NCBI RefSeq assembly: GCF_029814935.1
Contig: NZ_CP104582.1
Span: forward strand, 1,054,001 to 1,118,000
Direction of reading: 5' to 3'
Source of the DNA: Pseudomonas sp. GD03919
Lineage (GTDB): Bacteria > Pseudomonadota > Gammaproteobacteria > Pseudomonadales > Pseudomonadaceae
DNA: 64,000 nt
Made by a program: the position numbers and the translations under genes
The notes under the pieces: generated by a model
What the model saw: only the letters and a program-made list of their open reading frames with translations
The model's database searches: none
What the model was told of the DNA's origin: nothing
Shown here: positions 17,735-28,287 of the stretch, one piece after another
Numbering within the stretch: position 1 is the stretch's first letter
How the letters are laid out: each line of letters begins with the position of its first letter

Positions 17735-18462
17735 GTGTTCACGACTGGCTGACGCCCGACTGGCCCGCGCCGGCCAACGTGCGTGCCTGCGTTACCACCC
17801 GTAGTGGCGGTATCAGCGCGGCGCCATTCGAGACGTTCAACCTCGGTGATCATGTCGAGGATGACCCGCAGGCGGTGGTCAGCAACCGTCAGCATCTGGT
17901 CGATGCCCTGGGGTGCCAACCCGCCTGGTTGCGCCAGGTGCATGGCGTCGTAGTGGCAGAAGCCGATCCGGCCGTGGTGATCGAAGCCGATGGCAACTGG
18001 ACGGCCACCCCCGGTATCGCCTGTACGGCGATGACCGCCGACTGTCTGCCTGCCCTGTTTTGTGATCGTGCGGGTACCCGTGTGGCCGCCGCGCATGCTG
18101 GTTGGCGCGGCTTGGCCGGCGGTGTGCTGGAAGCCACCGTGCAGGCGCTCAACGTGGCGCCGCAGGAGCTGTTGGTGTGGCTTGGCCCGGCTATCGGCCC
18201 GGCAGCGTTCGAGGTCGGTGGCGAAGTGCGCGAGGCCTTCGTGCAACGGCATGCCGAGGCTGCCATTGCCTTCGTGCCCAGCGTCAATGCCGGTAAATTC
18301 ATGGCCGATATCTACCAGTTGGCGCGCATTCGCCTGGCCGCCATTGGCGTCACCGCCGTCAGCGGTGGCGGGTTGTGTACCTACAGCGACCCGCGTTTCT
18401 ACTCCTACCGCCGCAGTGCCCGAACCGGGCGTTTCGCTTCGCTGATCTGGCTGCAGTCCTGA
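17731..18462 (+). CDS. pgeF: Peptidoglycan editing factor / multicopper polyphenol oxidase-like PgeF (YfiH)
   Basis: Laccase-domain (DUF152) protein of 243 residues. Family members cleave L-Ser errors from peptidoglycan precursors and also act as purine nucleoside phosphorylases. The conserved metal ligands are in VHGVVV, TADCLPALF and HAGWRGLAGGV, and the C-terminal GLCTYSDPRFYSYRR is typical. The GTG start overlaps the rluD TGA, so both are read as one unit. In PAO1 clpB follows; here it does not. Confidence 0.93.
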   Translation: MSVHDWLTPDWPAPANVRACVTTRSGGISAAPFETFNLGDHVEDDPQAVVSNRQHLVDALGCQPAWLRQVHGVVVAEADPAVVIEADGNWTATPGIACTAMTADCLPALFCDRAGTRVAAAHAGWRGLAGGVLEATVQALNVAPQELLVWLGPAIGPAAFEVGGEVREAFVQRHAEAAIAFVPSVNAGKFMADIYQLARIRLAAIGVTAVSGGGLCTYSDPRFYSYRRSARTGRFASLIWLQS

Positions 18463-18578
18463 AGCAGGCTCTAGCTCTTAATCACCATCATCAATAATGC
18501 TGTGCTGTGTTAAGCGGCTGAGCTTATTCTCCTGGCAACGAGCGTGCCCGATGCGCGCAATCTGACCAGAGAGGAACG

Positions 18579-19691
18579 ATGATGAACGCCCCCGCACAAG
18601 CCCTGTTCACCCCCTTCCAGCTCGGCAATCTGGCGCTGCCGACCCGTGTGGTGATGGCGCCGATGACCCGTTCTTTCTCGCCTGGTGGCGTGCCCAATGC
18701 GCAGGTGGTCGAGTACTACCGCCGTCGCGCCGCCGCCGGTGTGGGCCTGATCGTCACCGAGGGCACCACTGTCAATCACAAGGCGGCCAATGGCTTCCCG
18801 AACGTGCCGCGTTTCTACGGCGAAGACGCCCTGGCGGGTTGGAAGCAGGTGGTCGACGCCGTGCATGCCGCAGGCGGCAAGATCGTCCCGCAGCTCTGGC
18901 ACGTGGGCAACGTGCGCAAGTTGGGCACCGAGCCGGATGCCAGCGTGCCCGGCTATGGTCCGATGGAGAAGGTCAAGGATGGCCAGGTGGTCGTGCATGG
19001 CATGACTCAGGCCGATATTGATGAGGTGATCGCTGCCTTTGCTCAGGCTGCACGCGACGCCAAGGCCATCGGTATGGACGGTGTGGAGATTCACGGTGCC
19101 CACGGCTACCTGATCGACCAGTTCTTCTGGGAAGGCAGCAACCAGCGCAGCGATGGCTACGGCGGCGACCTGGCGGCGCGTTCGCGTTTCGCCATCGAGC
19201 TGATCCAGGCGGTACGCGCGGCGGTCGGCCCGGAGTTCCCGATAATCCTGCGTTACTCGCAGTGGAAACAGCAGGACTACACCGCGCGCCTGGTGCAGAC
19301 CCCGGAGCAGTTGGAGGCCTTTCTCAAGCCGCTGTCCGAAGCCGGCGTGGACATCTTCCACTGCTCGACCCGGCGCTTCTGGGAGCCGGAGTTCGAAGGC
19401 AGCGACCTCAACCTGGCTGGCTGGACGCGCAAGCTCACCGGCAAGCCGACCATTACCGTCGGCAGTGTCGGCCTGGACGGCGAGTTCCTGCAGTTCATGG
19501 TCAAGACCGACAAGGTGGCCGAGCCGGCCAGCCTGGAGAACCTGCTGGAGCGCCTGAACAAGCAAGAGTTCGACCTGGTCGCCGTGGGTCGTGCCTTGCT
19601 GGTCGACCCGGACTGGGCATTGAAAGTGCGTGAAGGCCGCGAGCAGGATATCCTGCCGTTCAGCCGCGAGGCGCTGACCACGTTGGTCTGA
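18579..19691 (+). CDS. Old-yellow-enzyme family alkene reductase (FMN)
   Basis: 370-residue TIM-barrel flavoprotein that reduces activated C=C bonds of enones and similar electrophiles with NAD(P)H. Visible motifs: APMTRSFSPGG at the FMN site, HGAHGYLIDQFFWEGSNQRSDGYGG with the His-x-x-His pair that holds the substrate, and GSVGLDGEF plus GRALLVDPDW at the phosphate end. Ribosome-binding site gaggaacg precedes ATGATG. It is monocistronic, ending in a strong terminator. Closest to the NemA/xenobiotic-reductase group; the substrate is unknown. Confidence 0.9.
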   Translation: MMNAPAQALFTPFQLGNLALPTRVVMAPMTRSFSPGGVPNAQVVEYYRRRAAAGVGLIVTEGTTVNHKAANGFPNVPRFYGEDALAGWKQVVDAVHAAGGKIVPQLWHVGNVRKLGTEPDASVPGYGPMEKVKDGQVVVHGMTQADIDEVIAAFAQAARDAKAIGMDGVEIHGAHGYLIDQFFWEGSNQRSDGYGGDLAARSRFAIELIQAVRAAVGPEFPIILRYSQWKQQDYTARLVQTPEQLEAFLKPLSEAGVDIFHCSTRRFWEPEFEGSDLNLAGWTRKLTGKPTITVGSVGLDGEFLQFMVKTDKVAEPASLENLLERLNKQEFDLVAVGRALLVDPDWALKVREGREQDILPFSREALTTLV

Positions 19692-19734
19692 GCCCGCTTC
19701 TATCGGGCGCCGCGATCCGGCGCCCCGTATTTCC

Positions 19735-19760
19735 AGCCCCGGCACATCGGGGCTTTTTTA
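19735..19760 (+). terminator. Terminator of the alkene reductase gene; intron target
   Basis: agccccg-gcacat-cggggct followed by TTTTT. The group II intron begins at the base after this T-run, the target expected for class IIC introns. Confidence 0.92.
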
Positions 19761-21595
19761 GTGCGCCCGGCACGGGCGCACTCCTGGAGGTGCAAGTCCT
19801 CCCGTGAGCTGGCCACAGCGAACGGAGCGAAGCGCAACTGCGGAAGGGCGACCGACCGTGGGGAGGAAGCGTGGAGCGTAAACCGTGAGCCGATGAACAA
19901 GAATCGGATACGAGGCACTGCCAAGCAGGGCGAGCGGGCTAGAAGCCGCGAAGCTCTTGTGGCCAAGGCGAGGTGGTGTAAATCCGGCGGTTGTGCGGTG
20001 AAGGAGTGTGTTCTTACCCGGGGAGATCTCGCCTCATGCCTGAAAGGGCGACGTGGAAGCACGGAGCGAGAAGTCAGCAGAAGCCATAGTAGCTGCTTGG
20101 TCAGGGCGAAGGGCTGAACGAGAAGGAGCGTCAAACGCCTTGTCGATGAGCGCTGTAACGCATCAGATGCCCGCGCCAGCGGGGCGGGTCGCGGAACGGG
20201 AAGGTGAAGCCTTACCGAATGCGATCAGCGATGAAACAGGGCTCCCGCGGCGAGAACCGGAGGGCGCAGGGCGAAGCCTGCTTGAGCAGGCGTTCGCACG
20301 AGAGAATATGCAGCGGGCATGGAAGCGCGTGAAGTCCAACAAGGGATCGGCAGGTGTGGACGGGCTGGATATTGCCCAGACTGCCGAACACCTGCGATGG
20401 GTGTGGCCGGAGCTTCGCCAGCAACTGCTGAGCGGCTCCTACCAACCACAACCCGTTCGTCGGGTAGGCATCCCGAAACCGGACGGCAGTGAGCGGGAAC
20501 TGGGTATCCCCACCGTCACCGACCGTCTGATTCAACAGGCACTGCTGCAAGTGCTGCAACCTCTGATTGATCCCACCTTCAGCGAGCACAGCCACGGCTT
20601 CCGCCCGGGCCGCCGGGCCCACGATGCGGTGTTGGCTGCGCAACGCTATGCCCAACAGGGCCGCCACATCGTGGTGGATGTCGACCTATCGAAGTTCTTC
20701 GACCGGGTTAACCACGACATCCTGATCGACCGCCTGAAGAGGCGCATAAACGATCCTGGAGTCATCCGGCTGGTTCGTGCGTACCTGAACGCGGGCATCA
20801 TGGACGGCGGTGTGGTCATGGATCGGCATGAGGGCACGCCGCAAGGCGGGCCGCTCTCGCCGTTGCTGGCCAACGTTCTGCTGGACGAGGTGGATAAAGA
20901 GCTGGAACGTCGGGGGCACTGCTTCGCCCGTTACGCTGATGACTGCAACGTTTACGTTCGCAGTGAGAAGGCGGGAGAACGGGTGATGCGCCTGCTACGC
21001 CGGTGTTACAACAAACTGCGCTTGGTGATCAACGAATCCAAAAGTGCAGTCGCCAGCGTGTTCGGTCGCCAGTTCCTCGGTTATGCCCTGTGGCAGACGA
21101 GGGAGGGAGAGGTCCGACGCGCGGTATCAACGAAGGCGTTACAGGCGTTCAAGCTCCGGATCAGGCAACTGACCCGGGGGTCAGGTGGTCGCAGCATGGC
21201 ACAGGTGGTGGAGAAGCTCCGCAGTTACCTGCTCGGCTGGAAAGGGTACTTCAGGCTGGCACAAACGCCACGCATCTGGCGATCACTGGATGAGTGGATA
21301 CGTCGCCGCCTGAGAATGCTCCACCTCCGGCACTGGCGACGGGGCAAGACGATCTACCGGGAGCTGATCCGCTTAGGCGCGAGTTCCTGGGTTGCGGAAT
21401 CCGTGGCGGCGCTGAGCCGTCGCTGGTGGCATAACAGTCGATCTGCCATCCATAATGTGCTGACCATTGCCTACTTCGATCGGTTGGGAGTGCCGAGACT
21501 CTCGTGAAACCTCAACTTCTCGAACCGCCCGGTGCGGACCCGCATGCCGGGTGGTGTGGGAGGGGCGGAACTTATTGGTTCCCCCCTATCCCGAT
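19761..21595 (+). mobile_element. Group II intron, probably class IIC, about 1.84 kb
   Basis: The 5' end gtgcgcccggcacgggcgcac is the conserved GUGCG start of group II introns. The 3' end has a domain V-like hairpin (gaaccgcccgg...ccgggtgg, from about 21524), a domain VI hairpin (ggcggaac ttatt ggttcccc) and the terminal ctatcccgat, ending in AU. Intron and maturase share orientation, and the element sits directly after a terminator stem plus T-run. Domains I-IV fill the 385 bases before the reading frame. It looks complete; splicing was not tested. Confidence 0.88.
20146..21507 (+). CDS. ltrA: Group II intron reverse transcriptase / maturase
   Basis: LtrA-type protein needed for splicing and mobility of the intron. 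RT blocks in order: RVGIPKPDGSERELGIPTVTDRL, HGFRPGRRAHDA, VDVDLSKFFDRVNHDIL, GTPQGGPLSPLLANVLLDEVD, and the catalytic YADDCNVYV. A maturase (GIIM) domain follows (LRSYLLGWKGYFRLAQ...RWRRG-like region), with no HNH endonuclease domain, as in class IIC. The chosen ATG gives 453 residues; the frame is open to 20053 and a TTG at 20140 is closer to an aggag site, so the start is uncertain. Confidence 0.92.
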   Translation: MSAVTHQMPAPAGRVAEREGEALPNAISDETGLPRREPEGAGRSLLEQAFARENMQRAWKRVKSNKGSAGVDGLDIAQTAEHLRWVWPELRQQLLSGSYQPQPVRRVGIPKPDGSERELGIPTVTDRLIQQALLQVLQPLIDPTFSEHSHGFRPGRRAHDAVLAAQRYAQQGRHIVVDVDLSKFFDRVNHDILIDRLKRRINDPGVIRLVRAYLNAGIMDGGVVMDRHEGTPQGGPLSPLLANVLLDEVDKELERRGHCFARYADDCNVYVRSEKAGERVMRLLRRCYNKLRLVINESKSAVASVFGRQFLGYALWQTREGEVRRAVSTKALQAFKLRIRQLTRGSGGRSMAQVVEKLRSYLLGWKGYFRLAQTPRIWRSLDEWIRRRLRMLHLRHWRRGKTIYRELIRLGASSWVAESVAALSRRWWHNSRSAIHNVLTIAYFDRLGVPRLS

Positions 21596-21644
21596 CGTCC
21601 GCTGCTACGTGGCCCCGTAGGACGGGTTTTATCCGCCCTGCGTT

Positions 21645-22850
21645 TTAGCCATCCTGCATCTCGCCCCGGATTTCATCCGGGCTACCGGCATTGGCGATCT
21701 TCGGGCCTGGCTGCATGGCACTGCGCAGATGCTGCTCGAACTGCATCACGATGCCGTCCCAGCTCAGGTGGCTGGCATGCCGGCGCGCATTGAGGCGGAT
21801 GCGTCGCAGCACTTCGCTATCGGCGAGCAATTCGCAGGCGGCTGCGCAGAAACCGGCCTCGTCCCCCGGCCGGGCGAGCATGCCGTTGTGCAGGTGATGA
21901 ATATGCTGGGCAGCGGCAGCCTGGTCGAACGCCACTACAGCGAGGCTCGAAGCCAGTGCTTCCAGCACCACATTGCCGAAGGTTTCCGAGAGACTGGGAA
22001 ACAGGAACAGATCCCCCGAGGCATAGTGCGTGGCCAAGGTTTCGCCGCGCTGCAGGCCGCAGAACAGTGCATCCGGTAACTGCGCCTGAAGCTCACTGCG
22101 CAGCGGCCCGTCACCGACCAGGATCAGGCGCATGCGGCGCTGCGGTTGTACCTGCTGCAGGGCGCGGAAGGCCTTGACCAGCAAGCCGAGGTTCTTCTCC
22201 GCTGCCAGGCGCCCGACATGCACGACGGCCAGGTCATCAGGCTCCAGCCCCCAGCGTGCGCGCAGCGCCTCGCTACGCCTGCGCGGGTTGAACAACTGGC
22301 TGTCGACGCCACGGGCCAGCAGGGCCAGGCGTTCGAAATCACGGCGCTCAAGATCGACCTGCTGGCCGACGCTCGGCACCAGCGTCAGCTGCGTGCGGTT
22401 GTGGAACCAGCGCAGGTAGTTGGTCATCGCCCGTGTCAGCAGGCCGAACCCGTAATGCCCGGTGTACTGCTGGAAGTTGGTGTGAAAGCCGCTGACCACC
22501 GGGATTGCCAGGCGCCTCGCCGCGCGCAGGGCGGACAGACCTAGTGGGCCTTCGGTGGCGATATACAGCACATCCGGGCGTTGCCTTTGCCAGCGCCGCA
22601 GCAGCTTGTGCAGCGATGACTGGCCCCATTGCAGGCCGGGGTAGCCGGGCAGCGACCAGCCGCGCGTGAGCAGCACGTCATCATCGGCCGCGTGTGCCGG
22701 GTCGACTTCCTGGCGAGGCCGTATCAGTTGCACGCGATGGCCGCGCCCACGCAGACCCTCGACCAGGCGCCCGAGGGTGTTGGCCACGCCGTTGATTTCC
22801 GGCGGGAAGGTTTCGCTGATAAGGGCGACATGCAGAGACGGTGCGTTCAT
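21645..22850 (-). CDS. Glycosyltransferase family 4 (GT-B fold)
   Basis: 401 residues with both Rossmann halves: N-terminal ALISETFPPEINGVANTLGRLVEGLRGRGH and C-terminal VHVGRLAAEKNLGLLVKAF, VGDGPL, then FLFPSLSETFGNVVLEALAS, the donor-binding E(x7)E pattern. The sequence is close to the mannosyltransferase or glycolipid-type enzymes common in Pseudomonas; the sugar and acceptor are unknown. Two further in-frame ATGs lie upstream with no ribosome-binding site; I use the one giving MNAPSLHVALISETF. The last dozen residues (SPDEIRGEMQDG) are encoded by a REP-like repeat. Confidence 0.85.
   Translation of the reverse strand: MNAPSLHVALISETFPPEINGVANTLGRLVEGLRGRGHRVQLIRPRQEVDPAHAADDDVLLTRGWSLPGYPGLQWGQSSLHKLLRRWQRQRPDVLYIATEGPLGLSALRAARRLAIPVVSGFHTNFQQYTGHYGFGLLTRAMTNYLRWFHNRTQLTLVPSVGQQVDLERRDFERLALLARGVDSQLFNPRRRSEALRARWGLEPDDLAVVHVGRLAAEKNLGLLVKAFRALQQVQPQRRMRLILVGDGPLRSELQAQLPDALFCGLQRGETLATHYASGDLFLFPSLSETFGNVVLEALASSLAVVAFDQAAAAQHIHHLHNGMLARPGDEAGFCAAACELLADSEVLRRIRLNARRHASHLSWDGIVMQFEQHLRSAMQPGPKIANAGSPDEIRGEMQDG
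21664..21681. repeat. REP-like palindrome, gcccggat class
   Basis: ccccggatttcatccggg, overlapping the 3' end of the glycosyltransferase gene. The same class (gtagcccggatgcaatccggg) recurs at 28288, 31745 and 56104. Confidence 0.7.
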
Positions 22851-22908
22851 GTATGCAGTCTCTGCCTGGGTCATGTAGTGCACATGACCGTCAGATTGCA
22901 GTTGTGTG

Positions 22909-23811
22909 TCAGGCGAGTAAGCCGTGCAACTGTTCACGTAGCCAGATATGGGCCGGATCGTGGTGCTGCTGACGGTGCCAGATCAGGCTGATCTGCACGG
23001 CCGGCATATCGAAGGGCAGGGGCGCCACCTGCAGCGCGAACAGCGCCGCGAAGGCGTTGGCCAGGCGCGCCGGTACGGTGCCGAGCAGGTCGGTCTGGGC
23101 AACGATGGCCGGAATCGGCAGGTAGTTGGGCAGATGCAGCGCCGCCTGGCGCCTGACCTTGGCTGAGCCCAGGACGATTTCCAGGGGTGAGCCGCGTCCG
23201 GCGCGCGGCGTCACGATCACGTGGCGTGCCTGCTGATAGGCGCGACGACTGAGGCCACCGACGAAGGCCGGATGATTCTGGCGGCCGATCACTACCAGCG
23301 TTTCTTCGCGCAGCGGCGCGTAATGCAGGTCGGGCGAATCGACGTGCAGGTAGTCGACGGCCAGATCCAGGGCACCGCTCTCCAGGCGCGGCAGCAGGTT
23401 GTCGGCGTCGTCGCTGTGCGCCACCAGTTCCACCTGCGGCGCGACACGGGCCAGGTGTGCCTGCAGCATCGGTAGCAGCGCGGCCTGGGCGTAGTCGTTG
23501 AGCGACAGGCTGAACACGTGCGATGCCTGGGCATCGAAGGGTTCTGCCGGGCCGAGGCCGGCCTGCAGCAATTGCAGCGCCTGGCGCACGGGCGGGTAGA
23601 GCGCCTGGGCGCGCGCGGTCGGCGTCATGCCGCGCGCGGTGCGCCGGAACAACTCCTCGCCCAGTTGCTGGCGCAGGCGGGCCAAGGCGTTGCTGACGGT
23701 CGACTGGCTCAGGTGCAGGCGCTGAGCCGCACGGGTCAGGTTGCCTTCCTGCATCAGGGCATCGAAGACCAGCAGCAGGTTGAGATCGAGCTGGCGTAAA
23801 TTCGTTATCAA
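22909..23811 (-). CDS. LysR-family transcriptional regulator
   Basis: 300 residues. The N-terminal winged HTH is clear (LRQLDLNLLLVFDALMQEGNLTRAAQRLHLSQSTVSNALARLRQQLGEELFRR), followed by a periplasmic-binding-like effector domain. The TTG start follows an aagag site at good spacing and gives the usual short N-terminus; another TTG 6 codons upstream is possible. It is divergent from the hydroxylase/SRPBCC gene over 79 bases, the classic LysR arrangement, so that gene is its likely target. The effector is unknown. Confidence 0.88.
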   Translation of the reverse strand: MITNLRQLDLNLLLVFDALMQEGNLTRAAQRLHLSQSTVSNALARLRQQLGEELFRRTARGMTPTARAQALYPPVRQALQLLQAGLGPAEPFDAQASHVFSLSLNDYAQAALLPMLQAHLARVAPQVELVAHSDDADNLLPRLESGALDLAVDYLHVDSPDLHYAPLREETLVVIGRQNHPAFVGGLSRRAYQQARHVIVTPRAGRGSPLEIVLGSAKVRRQAALHLPNYLPIPAIVAQTDLLGTVPARLANAFAALFALQVAPLPFDMPAVQISLIWHRQQHHDPAHIWLREQLHGLLA

Positions 23812-23890
23812 GAATAATGCTCTTTTCAACTATCCATTATTCGAATGATTTGGTCGGGCTTAGAATCTTGTCAATACAGAGGAGAGCGTC

Positions 23891-25000
23891 ATGGCCTACA
23901 ACAACGACAATGCTCAGGCGTTTCGCAGCGATTACCGTGCAGCCATCCATCGGTCGTACAACCCCTGGCTGCACGCCGCATTCGTACTGGTCTACGGATT
24001 GCTGTGCATGGGGTGGCTGTTCAGCTCTCTGCAGGCAGTGGCGCCCTGGCAGTGGCTAGTGGTGCCGGTAACGCTGGTGTTCTTCAGTTGGGGCGAGTAC
24101 CAGGTGCACAAGCGTCTCGGTCACAGCAAGACGCGTTTCGGCAAGCTCTTCTACAAACGCCATACCGGTGATCATCACAGCTTCTTCGTCGAGACGCTGA
24201 TGCCCTACGAGACGGCGCGCGACTGGCGCGTGATCCTCTTTCCGGCCTGGCTGATCGTGCTTTACAGCCTGCCGTTGTTTGCCGTCTGGTGGCTGCTGTC
24301 GCAGTTCGATGGCAACCTCGCTGCGCTGTTTGCCGGCAGCATGCTGCTGGGCTACATGAGCTATGAAGTGGTGCACGCCTGCGAGCACCTGCCGGCCGAG
24401 CATGCCCTGGCGCGCTTACCCTGGATTCGCCAGATGCGCCGTCTGCACGCGCTGCATCATCGCCGGGAGCTCATGCAGACGCACAACTTCGGCATCGTTC
24501 ATCCGTTGATGGATTGGCTGTACGGCACCCTGCACTGGGAGCCTGAGGCGATTCATGAGCAGAATCGCCAGCAACACCGCATCCGCATCGAGCTGTCGGC
24601 CGAGCAGGTGCTGGACTACGCTGCGGCGCCGAGTCACTGGCCGCAGTGGCACCCGTCGTCACTGCGTGTCCATGGGCGCGAAGGAGCTTTGCTCGCCGGT
24701 GAGCGCTTCGAGGAAGACATTCATGCCGGTGGTCGCGCCGGGCACCTGAGCTGGGACGTGCTCGACTATCAGCCGGCCTGCCGCTGGCAGGCCCGTGCCC
24801 GGGGCAGCCATGGTCTGCACCTGCTGCTGACCTATGAATGCGTTGAGACGGAGGGTGGCTGCGAGTTTGTGCGCACCCTCGAATATGGCTTCGATGGCCT
24901 GCTGATGCGCCTGGCCAATGCCCTGTTCATGCGCAGGCGCATCGAGCGCGAGTCGCAGGCCTCGATGCAGACGTTACACGACGTCCTTGCGCGCACCTAG
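23891..25000 (+). CDS. Fatty acid hydroxylase-type membrane protein fused to a SRPBCC domain
   Basis: 369 residues in two parts. Residues 1-215 are a sterol desaturase/fatty acid hydroxylase-type membrane domain with His boxes HKRLGH, HTGDHH, HACEH and LHALHH...HNFG, expected to bind a di-iron centre and hydroxylate a lipid or carotenoid-like substrate in the inner membrane. Residues about 225-365 ([32 protein letters not shown]...) resemble the SRPBCC/START-like lipid-binding fold. The pairing in one chain is unusual. A strong ribosome-binding site (gaggagag) precedes the ATG. The 3' end overlaps cysZ tail to tail by 27 bases. Confidence 0.85.
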   Translation: MAYNNDNAQAFRSDYRAAIHRSYNPWLHAAFVLVYGLLCMGWLFSSLQAVAPWQWLVVPVTLVFFSWGEYQVHKRLGHSKTRFGKLFYKRHTGDHHSFFVETLMPYETARDWRVILFPAWLIVLYSLPLFAVWWLLSQFDGNLAALFAGSMLLGYMSYEVVHACEHLPAEHALARLPWIRQMRRLHALHHRRELMQTHNFGIVHPLMDWLYGTLHWEPEAIHEQNRQQHRIRIELSAEQVLDYAAAPSHWPQWHPSSLRVHGREGALLAGERFEEDIHAGGRAGHLSWDVLDYQPACRWQARARGSHGLHLLLTYECVETEGGCEFVRTLEYGFDGLLMRLANALFMRRRIERESQASMQTLHDVLART

Positions 25001-25738
25001 CGCCTGCTCGCCGCGCTCGCGTACCCAGAACAGCGTGGCACCGGCCACGGCCGCCGGCATCATCAGGATGTTCAGCCCCGGCACCAGCAGGGCGGCATAG
25101 GTGATGCCGCCGAAGCTCAGGCTCTGCCAACGTTTTTCGCGCAGCCAGGCGAGCATGTCCTGCCAGCTCATCTTGTTGTTGTCCGCCGGATAGTCGATGT
25201 ACTGCACGGCCATCATCCACACGCCGAACAGCAGCCACAGCGGCGCGGCGATCAGGTTGAGCAGCGGAATGAAGCTGAGAATCAGCAGGGCGATAGCACG
25301 CGGCAGGAAGTAGGCCAGCTTGCGCATCTCGCGGCCCATGGTGCGCGGTACCATGGCCGCCAGTTCGGCCCAGCTGAACGGCGGAAAGTGATCTTCGCCG
25401 CGCGCTACCACCTCGACCTTCTCCGCGAGAAAACCGTTGAAGGGCGCGGCGATGATGTTGGCCAGCAGGGTGAAGGTAAAGAACACCATCAGCAGTACCA
25501 GCACCACGAATAGCGGCCAGAGGATGTACTGCAGAAAGCTCAGCCAGGTAGGCAGGGTGGGCATGAAGGTGTCGACCCAACCGCTGAACTGCTGCACGGC
25601 AAAGCTGATCAGGATGACGAACAGGATCAGATTGACGGCCAGTGGCAGCAGCACGAACAGGCGTAGACCTGGGCTGAGCACCAGCTTCAGACCTTCGCGC
25701 AAATACTGTGGGCCGGACAGGACGGGGGCGGCGGGCAT
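24974..25738 (-). CDS. cysZ: Sulfate transporter CysZ (EI24 domain)
   Basis: 254-residue inner-membrane protein for sulfate uptake into cysteine synthesis. Family blocks are present: [77 protein letters not shown] and [30 protein letters not shown]. Start taken at MPAAPVLSG; the frame is open further upstream without conserved sequence. It is divergent from trxB and convergent with the hydroxylase gene. Confidence 0.92.
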   Translation of the reverse strand: MPAAPVLSGPQYLREGLKLVLSPGLRLFVLLPLAVNLILFVILISFAVQQFSGWVDTFMPTLPTWLSFLQYILWPLFVVLVLLMVFFTFTLLANIIAAPFNGFLAEKVEVVARGEDHFPPFSWAELAAMVPRTMGREMRKLAYFLPRAIALLILSFIPLLNLIAAPLWLLFGVWMMAVQYIDYPADNNKMSWQDMLAWLREKRWQSLSFGGITYAALLVPGLNILMMPAAVAGATLFWVRERGEQALGARKDVV

Positions 25739-25916
25739 GCGGGACTCCTGATGTAGTTGATTCGCGCGACCATACCGACTTCGCGGACGCGGCGAAAGTT
25801 CAGCGACAGCTCCGCCTGGAGGTGCCTGCAATAGGCCGGCTCTATGCCTGGAATTGGCAAAGGGTATTTCCGCTTGGCAGGCGGCCTCTATAGCCTTGCG
25901 CCCAGTTTCCCCTTGA

Positions 25917-26966
<1,050 letters not shown>

Positions 26967-26978
26967 GACGGAGCAGCG

Positions 26979-27353
26979 TTAGTCGCGCCGACCATGGCGC
27001 GGTGAAAACGCCAGCCAGGCCAGCACGGGGTAGCACAGGTAGTGCAGGCTGAACAGAAACAGCCCCATGGGGCTGGGGGTGTCCTGCATGACCATCATGC
27101 CCAGCAGGCCTAGATAGAGCAGCCCCAGCACGCCACCATAAAGCAGGGTGAAGCGCCAGCGCTCGGCGTTGCTCGGCGCGCGCCCGGTTCGCCAGTGAAA
27201 CACCAGCGCCAGGCCGGCGGCAATGACGGCGGCGATCAGCAGGGTGGTGAACACGCCGCCGAGGCGCACGAAGGTGCGCAACAGCAGGTTCAGTACGATG
27301 GCCGCAACGATTCCGGCTGCCGCGTAGTAGCGCAATTGCAGATTGTGCTTCAC
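26979..27353 (-). CDS. Small four-helix membrane protein, unknown function
   Basis: 124 residues with four predicted membrane helices (residues about 10-27, 34-52, 68-88 and 96-116) and a short basic tail (RHGRRD). I do not recognise a family. It overlaps the SDR gene by 4 bases (ATGA), so the two are cotranscribed, and it converges on trxB. Confidence 0.75.
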   Translation of the reverse strand: MKHNLQLRYYAAAGIVAAIVLNLLLRTFVRLGGVFTTLLIAAVIAAGLALVFHWRTGRAPSNAERWRFTLLYGGVLGLLYLGLLGMMVMQDTPSPMGLFLFSLHYLCYPVLAWLAFSPRHGRRD

Positions 27354-28180
27354 AGGTTTTGCACCAGACCGAAACGCTTGCGCAGCACGCGCTCAAGCAG
27401 CGCTTTTGGCAGCAGCGTGGCGAGCAGCGGCAGAGCGCGGCTGCCATTGCCCAGGCGCAGCAGGCGCGGACGTTTGTCGCGCTGCACAGCGGCCAGCAGG
27501 TGTGCGGCGAAGTCAGTGGCGGGCGTGGGATTGTCCTGCGAGGCGCGAGCGCGGGCGCGGATGCCGTCGCGCAGCGGCCACCAGGGCGAATCCTCACGGA
27601 TCAGCGCTTCGGCCTGCTGGCTGGCGTTGGCGCCGAAACTGGAAGCGATGGCGCCGGGCTGTACTTCCATCACTTCAATGGAGAAGGGCGCCAGCTCCAT
27701 GCGCAGCGCATCGCTCAGGGCGTGTACGGCGGCCTTGGACGCGCAGTAGGCACCGGCGAAGGGCGTGACCAGCAGCGCCGACACGCTGCCGATATTGACC
27801 ACCAGGCCACGGCTGCGGCGCAGCAGCGGGAAGAAGGCGCGAGTGACGCCGACGATGGAGAACACGTTGGTTTCGAACTGCTTGCGCATGGCTTCCACGC
27901 CGCCGTCGAGCAGCGGGCCCATGGCGCCGTAGCCTGCATTGTTGATCAGCACATCGAGGCCGCCGATTTCCTCGCTCAGGCGTATGGCCAGTCGTTCCAA
28001 GGCTGCGCCATCGTTGACGTCGAGCTGCACCGCATGGAACCCGGCCTGCTCGAGTGCGGCCAGATCACTGTCCTTGCGCGCCGTGGCCCACACCACGTAG
28101 CCAGCCGCCTTGAAGGTATCGGCCAGGGCTCGGCCGATGCCGCTGGAGCAACCGGTGATGAGAACGCTGGGGTGAGGCAT
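27350..28180 (-). CDS. Short-chain dehydrogenase/reductase
   Basis: Classical SDR of 276 residues. NAD(P) motif TGCSSGIGRALAD, Ala-Arg after beta2 (WATARKD) favouring NADP, NNAGYG, and catalytic Ser (NIGSVSAL) with YCASK for Tyr-x3-Lys. The C-terminal 80 residues are longer than in minimal SDRs and include a hydrophobic stretch (LPLLATLLPKALLERVLRKRFG), as in the group of lipid- or retinol-active SDRs. Substrate unknown. Cotranscribed with a small membrane protein. Confidence 0.9.
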   Translation of the reverse strand: MPHPSVLITGCSSGIGRALADTFKAAGYVVWATARKDSDLAALEQAGFHAVQLDVNDGAALERLAIRLSEEIGGLDVLINNAGYGAMGPLLDGGVEAMRKQFETNVFSIVGVTRAFFPLLRRSRGLVVNIGSVSALLVTPFAGAYCASKAAVHALSDALRMELAPFSIEVMEVQPGAIASSFGANASQQAEALIREDSPWWPLRDGIRARARASQDNPTPATDFAAHLLAAVQRDKRPRLLRLGNGSRALPLLATLLPKALLERVLRKRFGLVQNL

Positions 28181-28287
28181 GGCGGGATTCCCTGAGAGGC
28201 GAACAGGGCTGCAGCTTAGCAGGCTTGGCGTGAGACGATGGCGGACTGTTCGCTAGCGCTGCTGGGTCTGCCCTACGCGCTAAATTC

